From contig JAJECA010000024.1 in NCBI GenBank assembly GCA_022822265.1, forward strand, positions 56,119-120,118: a stretch of DNA of 64,000 bases, in the 5' to 3' direction. The notes beneath the pieces were generated by a model that worked only from the letters and a program-made list of their open reading frames with translations, was not told where the DNA came from and searched no databases. This DNA is from Acidimicrobiia bacterium (GTDB lineage: Bacteria > Actinomycetota > Acidimicrobiia > Acidimicrobiales > Bin134). Below are positions 38,409 through 50,048 of the stretch, in pieces (position 1 is the stretch's first letter; each line of letters begins with the position of its first letter). The position numbers were made by a program, and so were the translations under genes.

Positions 38409-38789
38409 TCAGGACGCTGAGTCCAGATCGGCCCCGTCTGCATCAGCGTCGTCCGGATCGGCCTGCACCAGATCGGCCTGCTCGAGATTGGCTTCGCCGG
38501 TGGGGATCATAGAGTCGGCCAAAGCCTCCTCTTCGATGACCTCTGGAGGATCGGTGGCGATGATCTTGTCGGACGCGATCTCCTCGAAGGCGATGGACAG
38601 GGGCTTGCGAGACATTGTCAGCACCTGGGGCGGGACCATGGCACCCAAACCCTCGCCCAGCTGGCCGAAATAGGAGTTGATCTGACAGGCCCGCAGCGCT
38701 CCCAGTGTCACCAGGCGGAACTTGGAGTCGGTACGGCCCAAGAGCTCCTCAATGGTCGGATACATCATGGTGTCGTGCTGTTCAGACAT
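38409..38789 (-). CDS. rpoZ: RNA polymerase omega subunit
   Basis: MMYPTIEELLGRTDSKFRLVTLGALRACQINSYFG; located between gmk and coaBC. Confidence 0.85.
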   Translation of the reverse strand: MSEQHDTMMYPTIEELLGRTDSKFRLVTLGALRACQINSYFGQLGEGLGAMVPPQVLTMSRKPLSIAFEEIASDKIIATDPPEVIEEEALADSMIPTGEANLEQADLVQADPDDADADGADLDSAS

Positions 38790-38883
38790 CTGTGCAGCCC
38801 TTTTCTGGCGAGGCATCTATTGCGTGCAGCCTTCTTCCCAAAAGTCTTGGGAGAGCACGCCAATGATATCAGGACGGACTGAC

Positions 38884-39429
38884 TTAATCGGCATTGTCGA
38901 CCTGCTCCTGGCGGGCTTCTTCGATCAGAGCGCCGACTGCGGCCACCGCCTCCGCGAGGCTGTCGTTGACAACGTGGATGGCGTTGAGCTCGTAGGCCCG
39001 AACTCGCTCGGAGTCGGCCAGAGCAAGGCGTTTGGCGATGTGGCTCTCAGAGTCGCCCCGACCCCGCAGACGGGATTCCTGTTCGGCGGCCGAGGGCGCC
39101 TCTACGAAGATGCAAAGGGCTTCGGGGTGGCTTTCTCGCACTTGGGCCGCTCCTTGCACGTCGATCTCCAACAACACGTCGCAGCCCGCTGGCGGGTCAG
39201 GCTGGGGAGTTCCGTAGAGGTTTCCGGCAATCTCCGCCCACTCCACGAATCCTCCGGCGGCAATCTTGGCCCGGAATTCGGCCTCGTCGGCAAACACATA
39301 GGCGGTTTCCGGCTCGCCTGAACGGCGCACGCGCGTGGTCCACGAGCGACTAAGCCACAGTTTGGGATCGGCAGCAACCAAAGCAGCCGCGATCGTCCCT
39401 TTGCCGACCCCACCGGGGCCGGAAAGCAC
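38884..39429 (-). CDS. gmk: Guanylate kinase (5' end uncertain)
   Basis: LSGPGGVGKGTIAAALV P-loop, WLSRSWTTRVRRSGE, conserved gmk-rpoZ-coaBC order. Confidence 0.92.
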   Translation of the reverse strand: MLSGPGGVGKGTIAAALVAADPKLWLSRSWTTRVRRSGEPETAYVFADEAEFRAKIAAGGFVEWAEIAGNLYGTPQPDPPAGCDVLLEIDVQGAAQVRESHPEALCIFVEAPSAAEQESRLRGRGDSESHIAKRLALADSERVRAYELNAIHVVNDSLAEAVAAVGALIEEARQEQVDNAD

Positions 39430-39446
39430 AATTATCAGAGGCTGAT

Positions 39447-39764
39447 CTAGTTGCCGCAGCGCGCCAGCAACGAGGCCCGTTGCTGATCGCCTAACCCGCG
39501 GATGCGACGACTGTCGGCAATGCCGATTTCATCCATCATCCTGCGGGCCCGGACCTTGCCCATACCTGGAAGAGATTCCAGGACGGCAAGCACCTTGGTG
39601 CCGGCGACCACTTCGTCGGTTTCCGCTTGTTCCAGCAAGTCGGAAAGCGAAATCGACCTCATCTTCAGCTTGGCCTTGACTTCGGCGCGCTTGCGGCGCA
39701 CCTCGCCAGCCTTGGCCAACGCTGCCTGGCGCTGTTCTGCTGTCAGTTGTGGGGGTCCTGCCAT
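39447..39764 (-). CDS. mihF: Actinobacterial integration host factor (mIHF)
   Basis: LTAEQRQAALAKAGEVRRKRAEVKAKLKMRSISLSDLLEQ...LESLPGMGKVRARRMMDEIGIADSRRIRGLG. Confidence 0.95.
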   Translation of the reverse strand: MAGPPQLTAEQRQAALAKAGEVRRKRAEVKAKLKMRSISLSDLLEQAETDEVVAGTKVLAVLESLPGMGKVRARRMMDEIGIADSRRIRGLGDQQRASLLARCGN

Positions 39765-39770
39765 TACACC

Positions 39771-39776
39771 ATTGTA
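39771..39776 (-). promoter_or_regulatory. TACAAT -10 box exactly 6 nt upstream of mIHF ATG
   Basis: Minus strand TACAAT GGTGTA ATG. Confidence 0.55.
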
Positions 39777-39813
39777 GTTTGCACTGCAAGTCTTATTGGG
39801 GATTTCGCCGCCC

Positions 39814-40551
39814 TCAAGGGAGATGGCTGATGCTGGCACCCACCAATCGGGCCCGGTCGGCCATATCCACCAGCGCATGGGCCAAGTGGTCTGAGTCGAC
39901 GGTCATCCCCTGGACCGGTGAGGTCACGGTTCGGCCGATCACCAATATGGAGGCACCCGCGGCGATAGCCGCCTCGGGGGTGGCCACCGAGGCCTGATCG
40001 TCGTTGCTCGAGTCGGGGAGCCGGATGCCAGGCACCACGCACTCCAGCTCCGGAGCGACATCTTTGACCACCCCAATATCGGCTGCCGAGCAGATGACCC
40101 CGCCGCAGCCCGCATCGCGGGCCAGCCCCACCCGCTCTTCCAGCACGGCCCGCGAACGGTCGCGTTCACTGGTCAGAATCGTTACCCCCAGAATCCGGGC
40201 GGTGGCGTTGCTGCCCTCAGCCAAGCCCTCCACCCCGGCCTTCAGCACATCGGCCCCACCGCAGGCATGGACGGTCAACCAGCGGGCACCGGCTCGGCCC
40301 ACCTGCGCGGCCGCTCGTTCCACCGTGTTGGGGATGTCGAGGAACTTGAGGTCGGCAAACACGTCGAATCCCCGATCGGTCATGGACATGATGGCCGTCG
40401 GACCAGCGGTGGCAAACAGCTCGAAGCCGACCTTGGCCACACCCATCCAGGGGCGAACCGCGTCGGCCATCAGGCAGGCCAGGTCCAGATGATCCTGATC
40501 CAAGGCGATGGCCAAGCGGGGATCGTGTTTTCGGGGTTCGGGATCAGTCAT
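39814..40551 (-). CDS. pyrF: Orotidine 5'-phosphate decarboxylase
   Basis: LAIALDQDHLDLACLMAD...VFADLKFLDIPNTVERAA; located downstream of pyrD. Confidence 0.93.
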   Translation of the reverse strand: MTDPEPRKHDPRLAIALDQDHLDLACLMADAVRPWMGVAKVGFELFATAGPTAIMSMTDRGFDVFADLKFLDIPNTVERAAAQVGRAGARWLTVHACGGADVLKAGVEGLAEGSNATARILGVTILTSERDRSRAVLEERVGLARDAGCGGVICSAADIGVVKDVAPELECVVPGIRLPDSSNDDQASVATPEAAIAAGASILVIGRTVTSPVQGMTVDSDHLAHALVDMADRARLVGASISHLP

Positions 40552-41485
40552 GGGCTGCTCCAATCAGCTCGTCCAGTCGATTCACGCCGTGGGAGGCACA
40601 CCAGCGGGTCAGCTCCCGCAGGACCTTGGCCGGAGCCCGGGGGTCGGCGAACGTGGCGGTGCCCACCTGCACCGCTCGGGCCCCGGCCATCATCATCTCC
40701 ACCGCGTCGGCCCCCGAGGCGATTCCTCCCACCCCGATGATGGGCACGTCGGGAAGGGCGGCGTACACGTCGAAGACCGATCTCACCGCCACCGGGCCGA
40801 TGGCTCGCCCCGACACTCCTCCCCCGCCGGCGCCCAGCAGGGGCTTGCGGTCTTCAACGTCGATAACCATTCCCAGAAGAGTGTTGATCAGGGTCAGAGC
40901 CTCGGCGCCGCCTTCCACCGCGGCGTCGGCAATCTCCACCAGATCACCCGTGGCGCTGAGCTTGGCCCAGCGGGGAAGGCCACAGGCTTCGGTGGCCGCC
41001 AGCGCGGCCCGGGTCATTGCCGCGGAGTGCGAGAACATTCGCCCCCGATCCTCCAGATTGGGACAGGAGACGTTGACCTCCACGGCCACCACTGCCTCCA
41101 TCGCCAGGCTGTCGGCCGCCGCCAGCAAGTCGGCGGCGGCCGAGTAGTCGTCCAGGGTGCGCCCCCAGATCGACGCCACCACCCGGGTGCCGGATTCGGC
41201 CAGCACCGGTAGCTCCTCGGCCAGCCACCGGGGCAGGCCCGGGCCTTGCAGGCCCACGCTGTTGATCATCCCCGCAGGAACCGGGTGGACCCGGGGCGGG
41301 GGGTTGCCCGGCCACTCATGGGGAGCCAGCGACTTCACCACCACCGCGCCCAGCGCGGGGTAATCCAGATAGCGGGCCAATTCGGTTCCGTGGCCCACCG
41401 TGCCCGAGGCGGTCATCACCGGGTTGGGCAACCGAACCGAGCCAATGGCGGTGTCCAACGCCGGCCTCGGTTCTCCCCGTCTCAT
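40544..41485 (-). CDS. pyrD: Dihydroorotate dehydrogenase
   Basis: LPNPVMTASGTVGHGTELARYLD, INSVGLQGPGLPRWL, VEVNVSCPN, IGVGGIASGADAVEMMMAGA. Confidence 0.95.
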   Translation of the reverse strand: MRRGEPRPALDTAIGSVRLPNPVMTASGTVGHGTELARYLDYPALGAVVVKSLAPHEWPGNPPPRVHPVPAGMINSVGLQGPGLPRWLAEELPVLAESGTRVVASIWGRTLDDYSAAADLLAAADSLAMEAVVAVEVNVSCPNLEDRGRMFSHSAAMTRAALAATEACGLPRWAKLSATGDLVEIADAAVEGGAEALTLINTLLGMVIDVEDRKPLLGAGGGGVSGRAIGPVAVRSVFDVYAALPDVPIIGVGGIASGADAVEMMMAGARAVQVGTATFADPRAPAKVLRELTRWCASHGVNRLDELIGAAHD

Positions 41486-41495
41486 CTAGTGGAGC

Positions 41496-41499
<4 letters not shown>
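41482..41499 (-). other. Micro-ORF (GTG)MSSTR* bridging carB and pyrD
   Basis: GTGA with carB stop; ATGA with pyrD start. Confidence 0.4.
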
Positions 41500-44826
<3,327 letters not shown>

Positions 44827-44834
<8 letters not shown>

Positions 44835-45975
44835 GGGTCGCTCCCCTCAGCAACTGGCCTTGGGCCGGGCCTGACTCCGTTGTGTGGACACCGTCCATGA
44901 GCTCGTCGAACTGGGCGAACAGATAGCGGGAATCGTGGGGGCCGGGACCGGCCTCAGGGTGGTACTGCACGCTGAATGCGGGCAGGCCTCGGCACCGCAG
45001 GCCTTCCACGGTGTGGTCGTTGAGGTTGATGTGGGTGATGTCGGCACCGGGTATGGAGCTGTCGGCCACGCAGAAGTTGTGGTTCTGGCTGGTTATCTCC
45101 ACTGCTCCGGTGGCCAGGTTTCGCACCGGGTGGTTACCGCCGTGGTGGCCGAAGGGCAGCTTGTAGGTCTCCCCGCCCAGCGCCGCGGCTAGAAGCTGGT
45201 GACCGAGGCAGATTCCGAAGATCGGCACCTCGCCCAGCAGTCCAGAGATTGTTCCGGCCGCTCCGGCCACCGCCTCCGGATCGCCGGGTCCGTTGGACAA
45301 GAACACCCCGTCGGGCTGTCGGGCCAAGATGTCGGCCGCAGACGTGCTGGCGGGCACCACCTCCACGTGGGCGATGGTCCGCAGGTGGCGGACGATGGTG
45401 GCCTTCAGCCCGAAATCCAGGGCCACCACTCGGTGGGGAGGCTTGCCCCCGTCCCTCGTGCTGGTGAAGTGCTCCGACTCCGAGCGGGTGACGGTGGCCA
45501 CCAAGTCGATGCCGTCGGTGCCGGGCTCAGCTGCGGCCGCAGCCCGCAGGTCGGACTCTGAGGCAGTACCGAAGGCACCGGGCATGGCGCCGGCGTCGCG
45601 GATGTGGGTGGTGAGCCGCCGGGTGTCCACCCCGGCCAGACCGGCGATGCCCTGGTTGACCAAGAAGGCCTCCAAGTCGCCGGTGGAGCGCCAGTTGGAG
45701 CGGCGGCGAGCCATGTCCCGCACGATCACGCCCCGGCAGAAGGGGCGGCGGCTCTCGTGATCGGCCGGCGCGACGCCGTAGTTGCCGATGTGGGGGTAGG
45801 TGAAGGTGATGATCTGCCCGGCGTAGGACGGATCGGTTATCACCTCTTGATAGCCGGTCAGCACCGTGTTGAACACCACCTCGCCAGAGGTGATCCCGTC
45901 GGGCGGTTCTGCGCCTATGGCCTCGCCTTCGAACACCTCGCCGTCGCTGAGCACCAGCGCCGCAGGGCGGATCAC
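44827..45975 (-). CDS. carA: Carbamoyl-phosphate synthase small subunit
   Basis: [37 protein letters not shown] start 45975. Confidence 0.97.
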
Positions 45976-46016
45976 GAACTGGCCTCCAGGGCTGACAACC
46001 AAACCCTTCGGGTCAT
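45972..46016 (-). other. Micro-[17 protein letters not shown] bridging pyrC and carA
   Basis: ATGA with pyrC stop; GTGA with carA start. Confidence 0.5.
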
Positions 46017-47284
46017 GGCCGCATCTCCTGGTCCACGAGCACGGCCCTCCCCCCGACAATGGTGTGGCGCACCCGGCCGCGGACCTGGCGCCCGGCATAG
46101 GGAGTGTTGCGGGAGCGACTGGCCAGGTTGTCGGGGTCGACGGTCCACGTCTCTTCGGAGTCGAACACGCACAAGTTGGCCGGAGCATCGGGAACGATCG
46201 GCCCCCCGTGTTCCCCGCGCAATCCGGCGATGGCCGCCGGCCGCCAGCTGAGCAGCCCCACTACCTCGGCGATGGGCAGTTTCAGCTCGGTGATGGCCAG
46301 GGCCAGGGCGGTTTCCAAGCCGAGCATTCCCGGTGGGGCCTGATCGAAGGGCATCTCCTTGGCGTCGGGTGTATGGGGAGCGTGGTCGGTGGCAATGGCG
46401 TCTACCGCCCCGTCGGCCAGCCCCTCGCGAACCGCATCTCGATCTTCGGCAGGGCGCAGGGGCGGGTTGACCTTGAACACCGAATCATAGGAAGCACAGG
46501 CCTCGTCGGTAAGGGTGAAGTGGTGGGTGGCCGCCTCGGCGGTAACCGCCACCCCGGCCTGGCGGGCGGCTCTCACCATGGCGATGGAGCCTCCAGTAGA
46601 CAGATGCTGGAAGTGGATGGGGGCTCCGGTGAAACGGCTGAGGGCGATGTCTCGCATGACCATCAGCTCCTCGGCCTCGGCGGGCACGCCGGGTATGCCC
46701 AGACGGCTGGACCACACTCCCTCGTGCATGTGGCCCCCTGCGGCCAGCGAATCGACTTCGCAGTGCTGGGCTAGCACCACCCCCAGACCGGCGGCGTACT
46801 CCATGGCCCGGCGCATGAGTCCCGCTTCTTGAACCCCGTTGCCGTCGTCGGTGAACAAATGCACTCCCAGCTCGGCCATCTCGGCCATGGGGGCAAGCCG
46901 GTCCCCCTTGCGCTCCACGGTGATGGCTCCAGAGGTGTACACGTCGCACGGTGCCTTGGCACCCAGCGCCAGCACTTCCTGCACCACTGCGGCACAGTCG
47001 ATGGGCGGGTTGGTATTGGGCATAGCCACCACCGCGCTGAACCCGCCCCGGACCGCGGCCCAACCCCCGGTCTCGATGGTCTCGGCCTCCTCGGCTCCGG
47101 GCTGGCGCAGGTGGGTGTGCATGTCCACGAATCCGGGAGCCACCACGCAACCAGCAGCGTCCAAGATCTCATCGCCCGACAGATCGGGGCCGACCGCGGC
47201 AATTCTGCCATCGTCCACAACCACGTCGGCGGTGCGCTCACCGGCCTGGTCGACGACCAAGCCGCCTTTGATGACGGTACTCAT
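46013..47284 (-). CDS. pyrC: Dihydroorotase
   Basis: PGFVDMHTHLRQPG, ATDHAPHTPDAK. Confidence 0.97.
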   Translation of the reverse strand: MSTVIKGGLVVDQAGERTADVVVDDGRIAAVGPDLSGDEILDAAGCVVAPGFVDMHTHLRQPGAEEAETIETGGWAAVRGGFSAVVAMPNTNPPIDCAAVVQEVLALGAKAPCDVYTSGAITVERKGDRLAPMAEMAELGVHLFTDDGNGVQEAGLMRRAMEYAAGLGVVLAQHCEVDSLAAGGHMHEGVWSSRLGIPGVPAEAEELMVMRDIALSRFTGAPIHFQHLSTGGSIAMVRAARQAGVAVTAEAATHHFTLTDEACASYDSVFKVNPPLRPAEDRDAVREGLADGAVDAIATDHAPHTPDAKEMPFDQAPPGMLGLETALALAITELKLPIAEVVGLLSWRPAAIAGLRGEHGGPIVPDAPANLCVFDSEETWTVDPDNLASRSRNTPYAGRQVRGRVRHTIVGGRAVLVDQEMRP

Positions 47285-47330
47285 GAGGCTTCGCCTTGGG
47301 GACTCATGAGGCTTCGCCTTGGGGGCTCAT
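47281..47330 (-). repeat. Two tandem 23-bp units, each encoding micro-ORF MSPQGEAS*, chained by ATGA overlaps between pyrB and pyrC
   Basis: ATGAGCCCCCAAGGCGAAGCCTC / ATGAGTCCCCAAGGCGAAGCCTC / ATGAGT(pyrC). Confidence 0.85.
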
Positions 47331-48280
47331 TGGGCTCCATCCTCGGGTTGCAGATCGGGGGCGGCGGCCAACAGAAGGTAGAGAACGGCCATTCGGACCG
47401 CCACGCCGTGGCGGACCTGCTCGTTGAGAGTGGCATTGGGCTGGTCCAGCACCTCTGGGGCGATCTCCACCCCGCGATTCACCGGACCGGGGTGCATGAC
47501 CAGCGCCCCGGCAGGCAGACGGGCAGCCCGGGCCACTGTGAGCCCCCACTGGGCGGTGTACTCCCGCAGCGACGGCAGCAAGGCCTCAGACTGGCGCTCT
47601 TGTTGCACCCGCAGCCCGTACACCACATCGCAATCGCTGAGCACCGCGTCGAGACTCGAGCTCACATCCACCGGCCAGGATTCCGCCGCGGGAGGCAGCA
47701 GTGTAGGAGGCGCCACCAAGGTGACCTTTGCCCCCAGCGCAGTGAACGCCATCACACAGGAGCGGGCCACCCGGGAATGCTTGATGTCGCCCACGATGAC
47801 TATTCGCCGGCCGGATACCGAGCCGAGCCGCTCGCGGATGGTGTAGCAGTCGAGCAGGGCCTGGGTGGGATGCTCGTGCCAGCCATCCCCGGCGTTGATC
47901 ACGCTGGCCTGGGTCCAGGCCGTCGTCTGATGAGGAACCCCGGCCGAGCGGTGGCGCACCACTATGGCGTCGGGACCCATGGCCGAGATGGTGGCCACCG
48001 TGTCGCGCACCGACTCCCCCTTGTTCACCGACGAACTGGACACGCTGAAGCCCATGACGTCGGCCGACAGGCGTCGGGCGGCCATCTCGAATGAGAGCCG
48101 GGTCCGGGTGGAGTCCTCGTAGAACATCATGGCCACGGTCTTGCCTCGCAGGGCGGGAACCTTGGGAATCGGCCGTTGCGACACCTCGGTGAAGTGATCG
48201 GCCAGTCGGCACACTTCGTCGATGCCCTCAGCGCCGAGATCGTTTATGGACAAGAGGTGTTTGGGAGGAAAGAGGGTCAT
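47327..48280 (-). CDS. pyrB: Aspartate carbamoyltransferase
   Basis: MMFYEDSTRTRLSFEMAARRL, HEHPTQALLDCYTI, MHPGPVNRGVEI. Confidence 0.97.
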   Translation of the reverse strand: MTLFPPKHLLSINDLGAEGIDEVCRLADHFTEVSQRPIPKVPALRGKTVAMMFYEDSTRTRLSFEMAARRLSADVMGFSVSSSSVNKGESVRDTVATISAMGPDAIVVRHRSAGVPHQTTAWTQASVINAGDGWHEHPTQALLDCYTIRERLGSVSGRRIVIVGDIKHSRVARSCVMAFTALGAKVTLVAPPTLLPPAAESWPVDVSSSLDAVLSDCDVVYGLRVQQERQSEALLPSLREYTAQWGLTVARAARLPAGALVMHPGPVNRGVEIAPEVLDQPNATLNEQVRHGVAVRMAVLYLLLAAAPDLQPEDGAQ

Positions 48281-48777
48281 TTGACGATCTCCCCGATGTC
48301 CACGCCATCGCGGCCGGCGTCGACCATCTCGTCTCGGCGGGTGGGCAGGTTCTTGCCCACGTAGTCGGGGCGGATGGGCAGCTCTCGATGGCCCCGGTCC
48401 ACCATCACCGCCAGTTGCACGGTCCGAGGGCGCCCGTAGCTGTTGAGCGCATCCAACGCAGCCCGAATCGTGCGGCCGGTGTACAGCACGTCGTCGACGA
48501 TCACCACCGCCTGGTTGTCGAGATTGAACGGAATCTGGGTGGGCGCCTCCGGCAGCAGGGGCCTCAGCCCGATGTCATCGCGGTGAAAGGCCACGTCCAG
48601 TGTCCCCAAGGCAGGCTTGACCCCTTCGATCTCATCCAGCGCAACGACGATGTCTTCAGCCAGCCACACTCCGCCGGTTTGAAGGCCCACGATCACCACG
48701 CTGTCGAGGCCGTGGTTGCGCTCGATGATCTCGTGGGCCATGCGCCAAGTGGCCCTTTTGATGTCCTCGGCTTCCAT
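48277..48777 (-). CDS. pyrR: Bifunctional pyrimidine operon regulator/uracil phosphoribosyltransferase
   Basis: RMAHEIIERNHGLDSVVIVGLQTGGVWLA, AVVIVDDVLYTGRTIRAALDAL. Confidence 0.97.
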   Translation of the reverse strand: MEAEDIKRATWRMAHEIIERNHGLDSVVIVGLQTGGVWLAEDIVVALDEIEGVKPALGTLDVAFHRDDIGLRPLLPEAPTQIPFNLDNQAVVIVDDVLYTGRTIRAALDALNSYGRPRTVQLAVMVDRGHRELPIRPDYVGKNLPTRRDEMVDAGRDGVDIGEIVK

Positions 48778-48795
48778 CACTCGGGTGCGGGCAAT

Positions 48796-48820
48796 GAAAA
48801 CGCCCCCGTATGGGGGCGTT
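48796..48820 (-). terminator. Intrinsic terminator/attenuator in pyrR leader
   Basis: AACGCCCCC-ATAC-GGGGGCGTT perfect 9-bp stem followed by TTTTC, about 20 nt upstream of pyrR ATG. Confidence 0.8.
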
Positions 48821-48863
48821 CGCCGGCGCTCGCGTTCAGCCAATCTCGGTTTCCTCCATGTCC

Positions 48864-48886
48864 GTATGGGCCTCGCCGGACCCACT
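48864..48886 (-). promoter_or_regulatory. PyrR RNA-binding hairpin (GUGGG-UCCGGCGAGG-CCCAU)
   Basis: Contains GGUCCGGCGAGGCC (48869-48882), matching the PyrR binding consensus ARUCCNGNGAGGYU except at the first base. Confidence 0.8.
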
Positions 48887-48903
48887 TCACGGTTGTTTGG
48901 GGA

Positions 48904-48909
48904 ACTATA
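48904..48909 (-). promoter_or_regulatory. Candidate -10 box TATAGT for the pyr operon
   Basis: Minus strand GTGTATAGTTCC upstream of the leader structures; -35 weak. Confidence 0.4.
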
Positions 48910-48942
48910 CACCGGTCGGTGTTCAGTTCGGGGATGGTATTT

Positions 48943-49383
48943 CTATTCGCCCTCTTGTTCGCCCTCTGAAGGGCGAACGATGGTCGCCACCTGCGATAAC
49001 AGGCCGTTGATGAACCCCGCGGAGCCCGGGGTGGAGTACTCGTGGGCCAGCTCCACCGCCTCGTTGATGATCACCGCCACCGATATGTCGGTGCTGTGGG
49101 CGAGCTCGAAGCTGGCCAATCTCAGAATGGCCCTGTCCAGCGCGGGCATCCGGGCTACCGGCCAGCGATCGGACAATTCCCCCAGTCGGGCGTCGATGTC
49201 GCTCTGGTGCTCGGCGGCCCCGGTAACCAGGGTGTGGGCGTAGGGTTCGAGGGGCAGCTCTTGGGCGGACAGCAGCTCAGCCATGTCGATGCCCTTGGTC
49301 TCGGCCTCATAGAGCAGGCCCAAGGCCCGCTCCCTAACTTGGCGGCGCTGCGATCCGGCAACCAGCGGATCGGGCGAGCTCAT
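48943..49383 (-). CDS. nusB: Transcription antitermination protein NusB
   Basis: RRQVRERALGLLYEAE...DRAILRLASFEL..ISVAVIINEAVELAHEYSTPGSAGFINGLLSQV. Confidence 0.96.
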   Translation of the reverse strand: MSSPDPLVAGSQRRQVRERALGLLYEAETKGIDMAELLSAQELPLEPYAHTLVTGAAEHQSDIDARLGELSDRWPVARMPALDRAILRLASFELAHSTDISVAVIINEAVELAHEYSTPGSAGFINGLLSQVATIVRPSEGEQEGE

Positions 49384-49421
49384 GGGTTGCCGAAAGGACG
49401 CCGACTAAGCCGGGGGCTCAC
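49380..49421 (-). other. Micro-ORF (GTG)MSPRLSRRPFGNP* bridging efp and nusB
   Basis: GTGA with efp stop; ATGA with nusB start. Confidence 0.5.
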
Positions 49422-49981
49422 GCCCGGCTGATGTACTCGCCTGAGCGGGTGTCCACCTTGATCCGCTCGCCCGGGTTCAAGAACAGCGGTACCTGCACCA
49501 CGAGGCCGGTTTGGCACGTGGCCGGCTTGGTGGCACCCGACACCCGGTCGCCCTGGACGCCGGGCTCCGTCTGGGTGATGTCCAGCTCCACTGCGGCAGG
49601 CAGGTCGGTGCCCACGATCTCGGTGCCGAACATGCCGAGGATCACCGAGTTGTTCTCCACCAGGTAGTTGACCGCGTCGCCCAGCACGTCGGCGCCTACA
49701 TGAAGCTGCTCGTAGGTCTCGCTGTCCATGAACACATAGCTCTCGCCGTCGGAGTACAGATACTGCATCTCCCGGCGGTCGATGTTGGCCCGCTCCACCT
49801 TCTCTCCGGCCCGGAATGTGCGATCCAGCACGGAGCCGGTGCGCGCATTCTTCAGCGTGGTGCGCACGAACGCCCCGCCCTTTCCCGGCTTGACGTGCTG
49901 GAACTCGACCACGTTGAACAGGCCGTCGTCGAGATTCAGCGTCATGCCGTTCTTGAGGTCGTTGGTGGTGATCGTGGGCAT
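49418..49981 (-). CDS. efp: Elongation factor P
   Basis: TTNDLKNGMTLNLDDGLFNVVEFQHVKPGKGGAFVRTTLKN. Confidence 0.97.
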   Translation of the reverse strand: MPTITTNDLKNGMTLNLDDGLFNVVEFQHVKPGKGGAFVRTTLKNARTGSVLDRTFRAGEKVERANIDRREMQYLYSDGESYVFMDSETYEQLHVGADVLGDAVNYLVENNSVILGMFGTEIVGTDLPAAVELDITQTEPGVQGDRVSGATKPATCQTGLVVQVPLFLNPGERIKVDTRSGEYISRA

Positions 49982-50048
49982 TGCCAAAGTCTGGCCTACC
50001 CTGCCCCTTCAGGCCACAGTGGACAGCGCAGACCGCGCCCCGCCCCCT

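Noticed and set aside
48836-48859. MEETEIG* in the pyrR leader as a functional leader peptide
   Set aside because: Short ATG ORF within the leader but without regulatory codon enrichment; PyrR hairpin plus terminator explain the leader better.
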